DNA of 64,000 nucleotides from CAZMGV01 sp964621525 [NCBI: uncultured bacterium] (GTDB taxonomy: Bacteria > JAGRBM01), in NCBI GenBank assembly GCA_964621525.1, contig CAZUMS010000008.1:62001-126000 (forward strand), given 5' to 3'. The position numbers and the translations under genes were made by a program. This document shows positions 1 through 9,155 of the stretch, piece after piece (position 1 is the first letter of the stretch; each line of letters begins with the position of its first letter). The notes below the pieces were generated by a model. The model was not told the origin of the DNA, searched no databases, and saw only the letters and a program-made list of their open reading frames with translations.

Positions 1-1
1 G

Positions 2-70
2 AGGATACCCCGCATCCCCGTCTCGACGCTGCTCGATAACCTGAAAACCCGGAAGGTGGCCGCCCAGTGA
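2..70 (+). CDS. C-terminal tail of an unidentified protein (partial)
   Basis: Only the last 22 codons are present, ending in TGA at 68-70. The stop overlaps the GTG start of the next gene (GTGA), the same kind of overlap seen again at 651-654. This suggests it is the upstream member of the same translationally coupled operon. The tail is basic (it includes KTRK) and too short to assign to a family. The frame call rests on this coupling alone. Confidence 0.5.
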   Translation, partial: RIPRIPVSTLLDNLKTRKVAAQ

Positions 71-654
71 AATCCAAGGTGCATTTTCTCCTCGTGGCCG
101 CGCCGCTGGTGGCGCTCCTCGTCTCCGGCTGCGCGCCGAACGTGGTCGTGCTCGGGCTTCCGGAGAAGACCGCCCTCGAGAACCAGGTGATCGGCACCTA
201 CGAATACCTGCGGGAAGAGGACCGGCTTTTCCTCGCCGAACCCGGCACGGGCGTCCGGGGCGTTCCTCCGGAAGGCATGGACGGAGCGGGCGATCCCGCG
301 GCCGCGTCGGTAGCCCGTAAGAACGTGGTGAAAGCGCTGCTGCATCAGGAATACCAGCGGCTCGACGTTCTCCAGTTCAAGTCGCAGGGCTGGATCGGCG
401 AGAAGCGGACCGGATACCTCGACCTGTTTCCGGACCGGATTCCCGGCGAATACCGCGAGCGGATCGAGCGCCTCGTGAGCGAGGAAAATACCGATCGCCG
501 TACCGTCGTGGACGGCATTATCGCCATGAATCCGAAGCTGGACGAGAAGGACCGGCCCGAAATCGAAGCGGTATTCGCCCGTCTGTACCGCGAAGCTGCC
601 CGGCCGGGCGAATGGGTGCAGAGTGCGGCAGGGCGCTGGGTGCAGATCAGGTGA
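67..654 (+). CDS. DUF1318 (YdbL-like) lipoprotein
   Basis: This encodes a 195-residue protein starting at GTG 67. A basic N-terminus and hydrophobic stretch end in a lipobox (LVSGC, Cys22), so it should be a lipid-anchored envelope protein. The C-terminal half has a conserved Asn-x-Asp-Arg segment followed by a final ARPGEWVQ...GRWVQ block. This is the signature of the DUF1318 family, whose E. coli member YdbL belongs to the YdbH-YnbE-YdbL envelope lipid-transport set. YdbL is a short periplasmic protein; here the domain sits on a longer lipoprotein. The 3' end overlaps the next gene's GTG by four bases, implying translational coupling. The family call is fairly safe; the molecular role is inferred. 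Confidence 0.75.
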   Translation: MKSKVHFLLVAAPLVALLVSGCAPNVVVLGLPEKTALENQVIGTYEYLREEDRLFLAEPGTGVRGVPPEGMDGAGDPAAASVARKNVVKALLHQEYQRLDVLQFKSQGWIGEKRTGYLDLFPDRIPGEYRERIERLVSEENTDRRTVVDGIIAMNPKLDEKDRPEIEAVFARLYREAARPGEWVQSAAGRWVQIR

Positions 655-3600
655 ACGCCCGTCCGGTCAGACTGCTTGCGCTGGGGCTCGCCGCGGCGCT
701 CGCCTCGTGCGCCGGAAGTCCGGAGCGCCTGCTCCGGGCGCTTCGCGGTGTTCCCCTTGAGGAGCGAACCGTTCCGCTCCGGGATTACCTGAACCCGAGG
801 CCCATCCCGGTTTCGCTCCATTTCCGGGGAGACTTCGATCCCTCGCTGGGCGCGGACGGCAAAACGCTCCTGTTCGTCTCGGAACGGACCGGCAACTGGG
901 ACATATTCTGGAAAGACCTCACGTCAAAAGATGCAGCCGTCCAGGTCACGAACCACTCGGCCGCCGACTATGCCCCCGCGATCTCTCCGGACGGGAACCG
1001 TGTCGCCTTCATCACCCGCCGGGAAGACGCACAAGGAGACCTTGCGCTGGTGGACCTCGGGGGCAGGGAGCGGAAGTTCCTGCTCCCTGCGGGACAGAAA
1101 AAAACGGGCGAGGAAGAGCCGGTCTGGCTGGACGACCGACGGGTGCTGCTGACCCGGACATCGGGCGGAGCGAAATTCCTCAGCGTGTTCAATACCGAAA
1201 CCTCGACCTTCACCGACTGGCGCGAGCTGGATGGGACGTTCCCGGATATCTCCCCCGACCGGCGATGGCTGGTGTTCACGCGCCTGACGGGTGAACGGAA
1301 ACAGATCTGGCGGGGACGGCTCCCTGAAAACGGGGGGCCGCCGGAAGACCTCAGGCGGCTCACAATCCTGCCGTTCGAGGAAACTTCCGCAGTCTTTGCA
1401 GGAACGGACCGGGTGCTGGTCATCGCACAGGCGGACGACACGAACGGGGACGGCACGATCGATGTTGACGACCGATCGACCGTCTGGAGCGTGCCGTTTG
1501 ACCCCGAAACCGGGGCGGCCGGAGAGGGTTATCAGGCGCTCACCTCGTCCGCCTACACGTCAGTCCTTCCGGCTGCCAGCGAATCTGCGGCGATCCTCAC
1601 GACAGATCTGTCAGGGCAGTTGAACCTGTGGAGCCTCAATCTTGAACCCGTGAAGCCGGACACAACCCGGGATCCGGTCGCCGTGGCACGCGGCTTCGAC
1701 AGCATGGACGACCGGCTGCTGGCCTACCGGCGTATCTCGCCGGACGTCTTCGGCATGGAGGCCCGGCGGGCGGCGCTCTACTTCCGCGGGGAGGAGTTTC
1801 TCGCGGCAGGGCTCTGGGGGTCGGCCCAGACGGCCCTTGAGCGGCTGAAGCGCGACCCCGTGCGGGATTACTGGGCCCGCCGGGGCGAGATTCTCGGCCT
1901 CGCACTGGACAGCCAGATTCTTGCGGCCACGGGGCTCCCGCTGTCGGAACCCGAAGTGGCCGAAGGATACGGGGCGAACCGGAGCGCACTGGTGCGCATC
2001 TCGAAAGATAGCGCGATTGAACCGGACCTCCGGGCGCGGGCCCTGCTGGAACTGGGCCGCCTTCAGGAAGCATTTGGCCTGACGCTGGATGCGATCGGTT
2101 CTTACCGGGCGGTGGAAGAGGGTTTCCCGGCAGTCCGTGAGATCGCCGGGGCGGCTGCGCTGGAACGGGCGAGAATCTATACGGAACGGGGCGACCGGAA
2201 TGCGGCTGTATCCCTACTGGCCGGGATCATCCGGCAATACTCGGACATCGGCGAGGTGGCGTTGCCTGCCGCCGAACGCGCCATTTCGGTGAGCAGCAAC
2301 CTTTATCTCGCGGACGAGGACCGCATCGCCGCTCTCCGGCGGCTCGAGCGGGATGCCCCTGGTTTCCTGAGGGCTGCCATCGGCATCGAAGTGGCCGGCA
2401 TCTACACACGTTCGGGAAATCTCGCGGCAGCCCGCCAGGAACTTCTCGCGGAACCGGACCGGTTCCAGGAGACTGAGCCGCTTCGCGAACGATGGGCGCG
2501 CGCGATTCTCGCGGTGAGCCTTCGCGACAGGCAGCCGGAGCCGGTCTTCGCCCAATGGGAGCGTCTGTCCTCACTCAAGGGACGGATGCGCAGTGAACTG
2601 ATCGACGTGCTGCTGTTACTCGCTTCATCCTCTGCCGGAGAGGAAAAGGGCGCCATTCTGGACCGGGCACTGGCGCTCGACCCCGACTGTCCCGAAACCC
2701 GGTTCGCCGTGTGGGAGGCGGGGATCGTCCCGGCGCTTCCACCGGATTCTCCGTCCGTGAAGGCGTATATCCAGGCGCTCGACATCTGGAAGTCCGGCCG
2801 GAATGCGGGGGCGGCTGAAAAGGCCATTGAGAAAATTGAAGAAGCCCTTGAGCGGGATTACGGCCGTCCGGAGCTGCATCAATTCAGGGGGTTCCTCTAT
2901 CACCGGCTGGAGCGGTTTCTGATCGAGGACGGAGCTTCCTATACGAAACGGCAGAACAGGGCTTATCTCGAAGCGGCCGTGGACAGTTACCAGACGGCGC
3001 TGGTGTATGCCCGTCAGGCCGGGCAGCCCCGGCGGGTGGCGCTGCTCAATCTGGCGCTCGCCCAGGCGTTTATCGACTTTCCTTCGCCCAACTACCGGCT
3101 CGCGGACGAATTCATCACGGGCTACCTGAACGAAGGTCCGCCGGACGATCCGCTGCTTGCTTTCCATGTGGGCGACCGCCGCATGCGCACGCTGTTTCAC
3201 GCCGAGAGCTACGAGGAAGCCGCCGATACGGCCGGAGAGAACATCCGGCGGGCCCGGCAGATCGGCAACCGGCGGCTTGAACTCTCCGGGGTCGTCTATC
3301 TCGGGCTGATCCGGCAGTCGATGAAGCAGTATGCCAAGGCCGAGACGCAGTTCACGCGGGCGCTCGAACTCTCCGGAGAAACGGGATTCCGGGAGCCGGA
3401 ATACCTGTTCCACCGGAACCGCGCGATCAGCCGGTATCATCTGGGCAAATATCCGGAGGCGATGGAGGATCTGGACGAGGCCGAAAAGCTGGTCGTCCGG
3501 AACCGGAGCGGGATCGACCGGCGCGCGGGCCTTTCTCCGGCGCTCATTACCGTGAAGGGCGACGATCCCACCGAGGCTCCCTGGGGGTTCGATTCGGACC

Positions 3601-6600
3601 AGGAACTCCGGCTGATCGGACTGTACCGGAGTTTCGTCCAGGAAGGGCTCGGCGAGGTTGTCCCGGCGGCGGAGAATTTCGAAAGGGCTCTGAAGGGCGC
3701 TCCGGCCCCATCCGGTCCGGTCGAGATGCGCGAACGCGCCGTGACGCTGAACCGGCTGGGAATATTGCGCCAGCGGATCGGCGACACCGGAGATGCCGAA
3801 ATCCGGCTCTCGGAGTCGCTCGCACTCACCCGGAAAATCGGCGACCGGTCCGGAACCGCCGTCGTCCTGTCGGGACGGCTTCAGATGCTGGCTGCCAGGC
3901 CCACGGCAACGGACTGCAAGGGGTTGCTCAAGCTCGCACGGGAAGCCATCGCCGCACCGGGACAGGCGGAACCGGGAAGTGCGGCGAGTCTGGCTTTTGC
4001 CCAGCTGCTGGAGCGTACGGCCATCGCCCAGATGCGGTGCGGACTGGACGAATCGGCGGCAGAGCGGCTTCAGCCGGTGCGCCATTTCGAATATGCCCGG
4101 CGGCTGCTCTCGGCTCATGAAGAGGAAACGGGCCGTTCGAACATTGTCCGGCAGCTTTCGCTCCTCCTGAACGAAGCGAGGGCGTTCCGGTACGCGGGCC
4201 TTCCGGAAGGCATCCCCGGCGTGCTGGACCAGTTCCGGGAGCTCGCCCGGTTTTACCGGATTCCGGACCGGGAGCTGTGGGCTTCGGCGGTGGAGTGCGA
4301 GACAGGAGTGGATGCGGCGGCCTGCCCGAAGGCTGCCGCCGGGATCGATTCACTCGGGCTCTGGAGCCCGTCCTTCCTTGGCGACGAAGAACGGATCGCC
4401 TCCTTCGGCGAGCTGCTCCGGAGGGACGCGGCCCGGCAGGCGTCGGCTCTGTCATCTGCCGAGATGCTGCTGACCGCGGAGGAGCGCCTTCGCCGGCTGA
4501 CGGTGAATGCCGCTGTGTTCCGGAACCCCGCGATTCCGGTGCGCTATCCGGACGGAGAACTGTTCGCCCGGTTCAGCAGGGCGTCGCGGCAGTGGCGGGA
4601 GGCCGTCGCCAGCCTCATGACGGTAACGGAGAAAGCGGCCGGTTCTTCGGATGCGCAGGAGTTCCGTCAGCTTCAGCGGAAGGCTGACGATCTGGAAAAG
4701 GAATTCAGGGCAGTTTTTGATGCCATCACCCAGAAATCGCCCGAGCTTTCGGCCCTGGTCAGCCTGAGACCGGCTTCCGTTTCCGACATTCAGTACGATC
4801 TCCCGGACGCTGAGACGGTTTATATTCCGCTGGGCGAAGGACAAAACGTCGTCCGGATGACGGCGAGAGAACTCACGATGCTCCCGGCCGGCGGACTGCC
4901 GGCCGATATTACCGGGAGCCAGTGGATCTCGGACCGGGTTCCGCCGCCGGGGCCCGTGCTCTCCCGGTACGTGTCGCTCGCCCATTACCTCACGTCCTGG
5001 AGCCGCCGGAACGTGAACCGGCGCCGGGCTATTGTCGTTTCGGACGAAGGCATCAGGGACGAGGGCGATCCGCGGGAGAAACCCCTGCAGGCGGTTCTGG
5101 AAACCTTCGCCGGGGCGATTCCCGGCGTGCGCGGGTTTTTTTACGAGGGGAACGGACCGGCCGAGTTTCAGCGGGATCTCTCGAATCTCGAGTCGCAATA
5201 CCATTTCGTTCACATTCTCTCGCCGCTGGAACCTTCGCCGGAGGGGCCGAAGCTCAGTCTCCCGGGCGGCCGGCTGCCGGTGACGGGGTTTATGGCGCTG
5301 GCCGGAGAGCCGAATCTCTGGGTGCTGGCGAGAAACCGGCTGGAACAGCCTGCTGATCTGCTGGTGGCGGCCGAACTGGCGGCCTACGGCGGCGCGCCGG
5401 GCCTTCTGGTCTCGGACGGACGGGCGGCCGAGGCCGCGAAGGTGAGAGGTGAAGCTGAACTCTGGAAAGGGTTTTATTCGCGGGCGATCCGGCTCGACGC
5501 TCCCCGTACGGCTGCGCTCTGGCAGGAGACGGTGAAGGAGCATCCTGATCTTGGCCGTTACGTTTATTACGGATACCCCGGCATCGCCGCCGGCGAAGTA
5601 AAACCGTTCGTCACGGGCGCCCTGAACGCTCTTGCTAACGAGACGGCGTCGGCTGCGGCCAGGAAAGACTGGCCCGCGGCTGTGCGCGCCGCCGAGCGGG
5701 CCGTCACCTGCATGGATGTGATCGGCGTCCCGCCTCCCCAGCTCGCCCAGATGCTGAACGCGGCGGTCTATTCGCTGAAACAGATGGAAGAGTGGGGCCG
5801 GGCGGCTGCCTACGAAGACCGCCTCTCTAAACTGTATGCCGAGGCCGGAGCCTCCACGCAGGCTGCGCAGGCGCTCTACTTTGCCGGGCAGGACCTGTTG
5901 CGGGCCGGAAGGCCGGACGATGCTTTCGGGAGATTCGAGGATGCCCTCCGTCTCGCAGAGGGGAATCCGCAGGTGACTCTTGTAGTGGAGTCGGAGCGGG
6001 CCCGGGGCCTTGCACTCGCCGGCCGGTATGAAGAGGCGGTGGGCGTCTACACCGAAGCGATCCGTCAGGCGGAAGTGAGGGGAGACAGGTCCAGCCAGTC
6101 GGAACTGCTCTACAACCGGGGGCGCATCCGGTACGAAAACCTGAACGACCCCGGCGGCGCGGCGCAGGATCTCGAAGCGGCCCAGACGCTCGCCAGGTCG
6201 CTGCGCGATACAGCGATCCGGGCGAGACAGGACACGGGACCGCTCGAAGCGGCTATTCGCCGCAACCGGCTGACACTCGCGCTGGCCACACAGGCGAGAG
6301 GAAGGCTGCTGGAGGCTCTGGAGGAGTTCCGGGCGATCCGGCTGGACGCCGGAAGCCGCAAGGACCGTGAGCTCGAACTTCAGTCCTCCCTCTATGAGGC
6401 TTCGGTGCTATGGGGCTTCGGCCGTTCGGACGCCGCGCTAGCGGTGCTGCTTGCAGGCGGGGCCCCGGCTGATATTCCGGAACTCAAGGATGCCCCCCAT
6501 GGCACAGCGGCCGATTACCTGAACCTGCTGGCGCTCGTGCACTGGTCCATGGGCAGCGAAAAGCTGTCCCTCGAGTCGTCCAAGGCGGCGCTTGCCGAAG

Positions 6601-8321
6601 CGCGGCGGGACCCGGACCCGGTGCGCCTTTCAGCCGTCCTCTCCACTTACGGCACGTCGCTCCGTGTGCTCGGTCTCGATGAGCCGGCGAAGCTCTATCT
6701 TTCGGAGGCCGAGAAGCTGGACCGCCGGACCGGGAACGCGGCCGGTCTCCGCTATGCCCTCCGCCAGCAGGCCCTCATTGCCGCCCGCACCGGACACCGG
6801 GAGGATGCGGCGAAGCTTCTGGACGAAGCCATTGGACTCGGAGAGCCCGGCACGGCTGCCGGTTCGAAGGAAGATTCCGTGATGCTCGAACTCCGCTGGT
6901 TGAGAGCGGAGCTGGCGGGAGCGACGGACGACGAAATGGGCAGGCTCTGGCGCGAAGCGAGAGCGGCGGGAAATCCGGCGCTCGTCGCCCGGATCGGCTC
7001 CCTCCGGCAAGAACCGGCCGAGGGGTCCGGTTCGGCCCCGGCGGCAGAGCTCGCCGGATACTGGCTCCGGGAAGGGCCGTCTTCTCCGGCGACGGAAGGC
7101 CGGTCGGGGCTGACCGCAGGTAAAGCGGCGGCATTCCGGGCGGCGGCACTGGAGACGGCGGACGCCGCGGCGGCCTTGTCCCTCTGGGAACGGGGGCGGC
7201 TCAAGGTTCTCCGCGATCTGACGGCGGATAACGGGCTGGCTCGGAGCGCCCTCGAAACCATCAGGATCTCTGGAGGCCGGACAGGGGCAGCTCAGCACGA
7301 CCAGCTGGCCGAGGCCCGTGCTGCGGGCAGCCCGGCGCCGGCTCCGGTAATGACGGGGCCCTGGAAGTATCTGCTGGCCGACGCGGAGTTCCCCCTCCCG
7401 CAACCGGAGGCCGGTGAGGCCGTTCTGGTAGCGATGGATGGTTCGTCTCAGGGAGGGTGCCGCTGGTGGTGGCTCGCGCCGGGAGAGCTGCTGGACGCCC
7501 GCGTCCCCTGCGAACCGGGCACCCTCGGCGAAGCTGTACGGAACCTCTCGGAAAGCCTCGCCGTACAGGGACGGTTCGAGGCCGCACTGGAGCAGTTCCG
7601 GTCGGGCTGGATTCCGGAGGCGATCCGGAAGCGTCTGGATGGACTTCCCGCCGGGAGCCGCCTTCTGCTGGAACTGGACGGCGAGTTCGCACGGCTGCCC
7701 TCGGCGGTGTTCGCCGGGCTTGGCCGTCCGCCGGGAGAAGGTCCCGTTACTGGCCAGATCGGAACGCTCTGGGAGCTGATGGTGAGGCCGTCCCGCGAAA
7801 GCCCTCCCGGCTTCAGGGTCGCGGGTGCCGGAGCGCCGAGGTTGAGGGCCGGATACGGCCTTACGCTCGCCAGTGACGGACGGGCGGAGTTCTACGGACA
7901 GGAACGGCAGGGACTCATGGAGCTGGAAAATGCTTCTGGATGGGTTCACTGCGCCGGAGAACTGAAACTGTCCGCCGTCTCGGTGTCGGGGCTCTATTGC
8001 GCAGGCGAACCGTTGGGGCTTGTCCCTGGAACTGGCGTGAGCGCCTCGGCCACCGAAGCATTCCCGGCCGCCCTCGAAGTGCTTGCGCTCCGGCTTAAGG
8101 GGCTCTCGCAGGGCATCCGTTCCCCCTGGATCCTGCCCCGCTGGCGGCGGGGGGCTTCTTCCGCGCAGTTCGTCCGCCGGACCTACGAAAAGATGGCCTC
8201 GGGGGAGGCTTCGGAAACGGCCCTGCGCCGGACAGCGGGGGAAGTGGGCCGGGAATACGGCCATCCTTCGTCATGGGCCGGTTTCGAGCTGTTCGGGGCG
8301 ATTGCCACGGATAATCCATGA
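651..8321 (+). CDS. Giant lipoprotein: TolB-like propeller, TPR arrays and two degenerate CHAT-like domains
   Basis: I chose GTG 651 (2556 aa) over the in-frame ATG at 612. GTG 651 overlaps the previous stop (GTGA) and gives a clean lipoprotein signal ending LASC (Cys20). Residues about 55-345 carry WD40/TolB-type blades (SLGADGKTLLFVSERTG; AISPDGNRVAF). Residues about 365-1285 and 1665-2190 are helical TPR-like repeats. Residues about 1350-1650 resemble a CHAT caspase-like domain: a Leu-Pro strand, then a buried His (FVHILSP, His1521), but the expected SAC motif reads LARN. The C-terminal 330 residues are a second CHAT-like domain ending in the family's HPSSWAGFELFG block. His2433 (WVHC) is kept, but the SACxT position appears as SASAT (Ser2466). 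Both peptidase sites therefore look dead. An FecR gene follows. A scaffold or sensor role is inference. Confidence 0.8.
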   Translation: MNARPVRLLALGLAAALASCAGSPERLLRALRGVPLEERTVPLRDYLNPRPIPVSLHFRGDFDPSLGADGKTLLFVSERTGNWDIFWKDLTSKDAAVQVTNHSAADYAPAISPDGNRVAFITRREDAQGDLALVDLGGRERKFLLPAGQKKTGEEEPVWLDDRRVLLTRTSGGAKFLSVFNTETSTFTDWRELDGTFPDISPDRRWLVFTRLTGERKQIWRGRLPENGGPPEDLRRLTILPFEETSAVFAGTDRVLVIAQADDTNGDGTIDVDDRSTVWSVPFDPETGAAGEGYQALTSSAYTSVLPAASESAAILTTDLSGQLNLWSLNLEPVKPDTTRDPVAVARGFDSMDDRLLAYRRISPDVFGMEARRAALYFRGEEFLAAGLWGSAQTALERLKRDPVRDYWARRGEILGLALDSQILAATGLPLSEPEVAEGYGANRSALVRISKDSAIEPDLRARALLELGRLQEAFGLTLDAIGSYRAVEEGFPAVREIAGAAALERARIYTERGDRNAAVSLLAGIIRQYSDIGEVALPAAERAISVSSNLYLADEDRIAALRRLERDAPGFLRAAIGIEVAGIYTRSGNLAAARQELLAEPDRFQETEPLRERWARAILAVSLRDRQPEPVFAQWERLSSLKGRMRSELIDVLLLLASSSAGEEKGAILDRALALDPDCPETRFAVWEAGIVPALPPDSPSVKAYIQALDIWKSGRNAGAAEKAIEKIEEALERDYGRPELHQFRGFLYHRLERFLIEDGASYTKRQNRAYLEAAVDSYQTALVYARQAGQPRRVALLNLALAQAFIDFPSPNYRLADEFITGYLNEGPPDDPLLAFHVGDRRMRTLFHAESYEEAADTAGENIRRARQIGNRRLELSGVVYLGLIRQSMKQYAKAETQFTRALELSGETGFREPEYLFHRNRAISRYHLGKYPEAMEDLDEAEKLVVRNRSGIDRRAGLSPALITVKGDDPTEAPWGFDSDQELRLIGLYRSFVQEGLGEVVPAAENFERALKGAPAPSGPVEMRERAVTLNRLGILRQRIGDTGDAEIRLSESLALTRKIGDRSGTAVVLSGRLQMLAARPTATDCKGLLKLAREAIAAPGQAEPGSAASLAFAQLLERTAIAQMRCGLDESAAERLQPVRHFEYARRLLSAHEEETGRSNIVRQLSLLLNEARAFRYAGLPEGIPGVLDQFRELARFYRIPDRELWASAVECETGVDAAACPKAAAGIDSLGLWSPSFLGDEERIASFGELLRRDAARQASALSSAEMLLTAEERLRRLTVNAAVFRNPAIPVRYPDGELFARFSRASRQWREAVASLMTVTEKAAGSSDAQEFRQLQRKADDLEKEFRAVFDAITQKSPELSALVSLRPASVSDIQYDLPDAETVYIPLGEGQNVVRMTARELTMLPAGGLPADITGSQWISDRVPPPGPVLSRYVSLAHYLTSWSRRNVNRRRAIVVSDEGIRDEGDPREKPLQAVLETFAGAIPGVRGFFYEGNGPAEFQRDLSNLESQYHFVHILSPLEPSPEGPKLSLPGGRLPVTGFMALAGEPNLWVLARNRLEQPADLLVAAELAAYGGAPGLLVSDGRAAEAAKVRGEAELWKGFYSRAIRLDAPRTAALWQETVKEHPDLGRYVYYGYPGIAAGEVKPFVTGALNALANETASAAARKDWPAAVRAAERAVTCMDVIGVPPPQLAQMLNAAVYSLKQMEEWGRAAAYEDRLSKLYAEAGASTQAAQALYFAGQDLLRAGRPDDAFGRFEDALRLAEGNPQVTLVVESERARGLALAGRYEEAVGVYTEAIRQAEVRGDRSSQSELLYNRGRIRYENLNDPGGAAQDLEAAQTLARSLRDTAIRARQDTGPLEAAIRRNRLTLALATQARGRLLEALEEFRAIRLDAGSRKDRELELQSSLYEASVLWGFGRSDAALAVLLAGGAPADIPELKDAPHGTAADYLNLLALVHWSMGSEKLSLESSKAALAEARRDPDPVRLSAVLSTYGTSLRVLGLDEPAKLYLSEAEKLDRRTGNAAGLRYALRQQALIAARTGHREDAAKLLDEAIGLGEPGTAAGSKEDSVMLELRWLRAELAGATDDEMGRLWREARAAGNPALVARIGSLRQEPAEGSGSAPAAELAGYWLREGPSSPATEGRSGLTAGKAAAFRAAALETADAAAALSLWERGRLKVLRDLTADNGLARSALETIRISGGRTGAAQHDQLAEARAAGSPAPAPVMTGPWKYLLADAEFPLPQPEAGEAVLVAMDGSSQGGCRWWWLAPGELLDARVPCEPGTLGEAVRNLSESLAVQGRFEAALEQFRSGWIPEAIRKRLDGLPAGSRLLLELDGEFARLPSAVFAGLGRPPGEGPVTGQIGTLWELMVRPSRESPPGFRVAGAGAPRLRAGYGLTLASDGRAEFYGQERQGLMELENASGWVHCAGELKLSAVSVSGLYCAGEPLGLVPGTGVSASATEAFPAALEVLALRLKGLSQGIRSPWILPRWRRGASSAQFVRRTYEKMASGEASETALRRTAGEVGREYGHPSSWAGFELFGAIATDNP

Positions 8322-8356
8322 TGTAACGTGAATCACCGATCCGGATACGCCTTCCG

Positions 8357-8394
8357 GGGTCCAATGGGACCCTGAAAGCCGGGCCGCAAGGCCC
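8357..8394 (+). promoter_or_regulatory. Two tandem RNA hairpins in the leader of the FecR gene
   Basis: GGGTCC-AATG-GGACCC (8357-8372) is followed by GGGCC-GCAA-GGCCC (8381-8394), the latter closed by a GNRA-type tetraloop. They fill the 93-bp gap between the giant lipoprotein gene and the FecR gene and end 8 bases before the GGAG Shine-Dalgarno at 8403-8406. There is no U-run, so a simple intrinsic terminator is unlikely. RNA processing, stability or translational tuning is possible. Confidence 0.45.
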
Positions 8395-8414
8395 TTCAAG
8401 ATGGAGAACCGCTC

Positions 8415-9152
8415 ATGCCGAAGAACCGCTCCCTGACCGCCGCCATTCTCGCCGGAGCCGCCGCCACGGGCCTCACGCTCACGGCCGCTGTGGCTGGAAC
8501 CGCCGCCCAGAAGAACGATACGGGTCTTGTTACGTTCGTACGCGGCGAAACGCAGAAGAAGACTTCCACGACCGACTGGGTGCCCGTGCCGGAGAAGTCC
8601 ACGGTCGATTCGGGCGACACCATGCAGACCCGGCGCAAGTCCCGGGCCGAAGTCTCCATCGAATCGGGCAAGGTCGTCCGCCTCGACGAGAACACCATCG
8701 TCGATCTCGTCAAGATGCTCGAACAGGAGCAACAGAAGCGCGAGGTCGAGCTGGACGTGAAGGAAGGCCAGGTGTGGGCGTCGATCTCGTCCCTCGGCGC
8801 GAACGACGATTTCAAGATCAATTCCCCGTTCGCCGGGGCGGCCGTGCGCGGCACGGTGTTCAACTACGCCGTGACGGGCGACAACCTGAAACTCGACGTC
8901 TTCAAGGGCGCCGTCGAGGTCTATAACCCCTTCAAGCCGCAGGACGTCCCCAAGCCCGGCCAGATCATCGTCGCCCCGCGCGATGTCCCCGGCCCCCGCG
9001 ACGTCTCCCGCGAGGAGTGGACCAAGCTGCTCATCCAGAGCCGCCAGTCGGTCACGATCGGCGGGCAGGGCTCGGAGCCCGTCGTGAGCCCGGTCTCGAA
9101 GGAAACCCTCGACAGCGAATGGGTGAAGTGGAACGAGGGAAGGGACAAGTAG
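8415..9152 (+). CDS. Secreted FecR-domain protein
   Basis: This is a 245-residue protein with GGAG placed 8 bases before ATG 8415. Residues 1-32 form a signal peptide (AAAVAGTAAQ cleavage region). A FecR domain follows at about 37-170, with the hallmark NSPFAGAAVRGT segment near residue 144 and a strand reading DVFKGAVEVYN. Classical FecR is a periplasmic signal transducer with an N-terminal membrane anchor. This one lacks an anti-sigma domain and appears free in the periplasm. Standing directly after the TPR/CHAT lipoprotein gene, it is probably co-transcribed with it. Its ligand is unknown. Confidence 0.8.
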   Translation: MPKNRSLTAAILAGAAATGLTLTAAVAGTAAQKNDTGLVTFVRGETQKKTSTTDWVPVPEKSTVDSGDTMQTRRKSRAEVSIESGKVVRLDENTIVDLVKMLEQEQQKREVELDVKEGQVWASISSLGANDDFKINSPFAGAAVRGTVFNYAVTGDNLKLDVFKGAVEVYNPFKPQDVPKPGQIIVAPRDVPGPRDVSREEWTKLLIQSRQSVTIGGQGSEPVVSPVSKETLDSEWVKWNEGRDK

Positions 9153-9155
9153 GCG

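Noticed and set aside
2625-4118. 497-codon open frame on the minus strand
   Set aside because: It is antisense to the TPR region of the giant lipoprotein gene. High GC keeps this frame open; composition (runs of Arg, Pro, Gly) is not protein-like and no start signal is present. The same applies to 4452-5543 and 6630-8264 on the minus strand.
7998-8000. Cys2450 (GLYCAG) of the giant lipoprotein as an active CHAT nucleophile
   Set aside because: It lies only 17 residues after the candidate His, much closer than in CHAT peptidases, and the SASAT segment 14 residues later fits the SACxT position better. Kept as an open alternative, not adopted.
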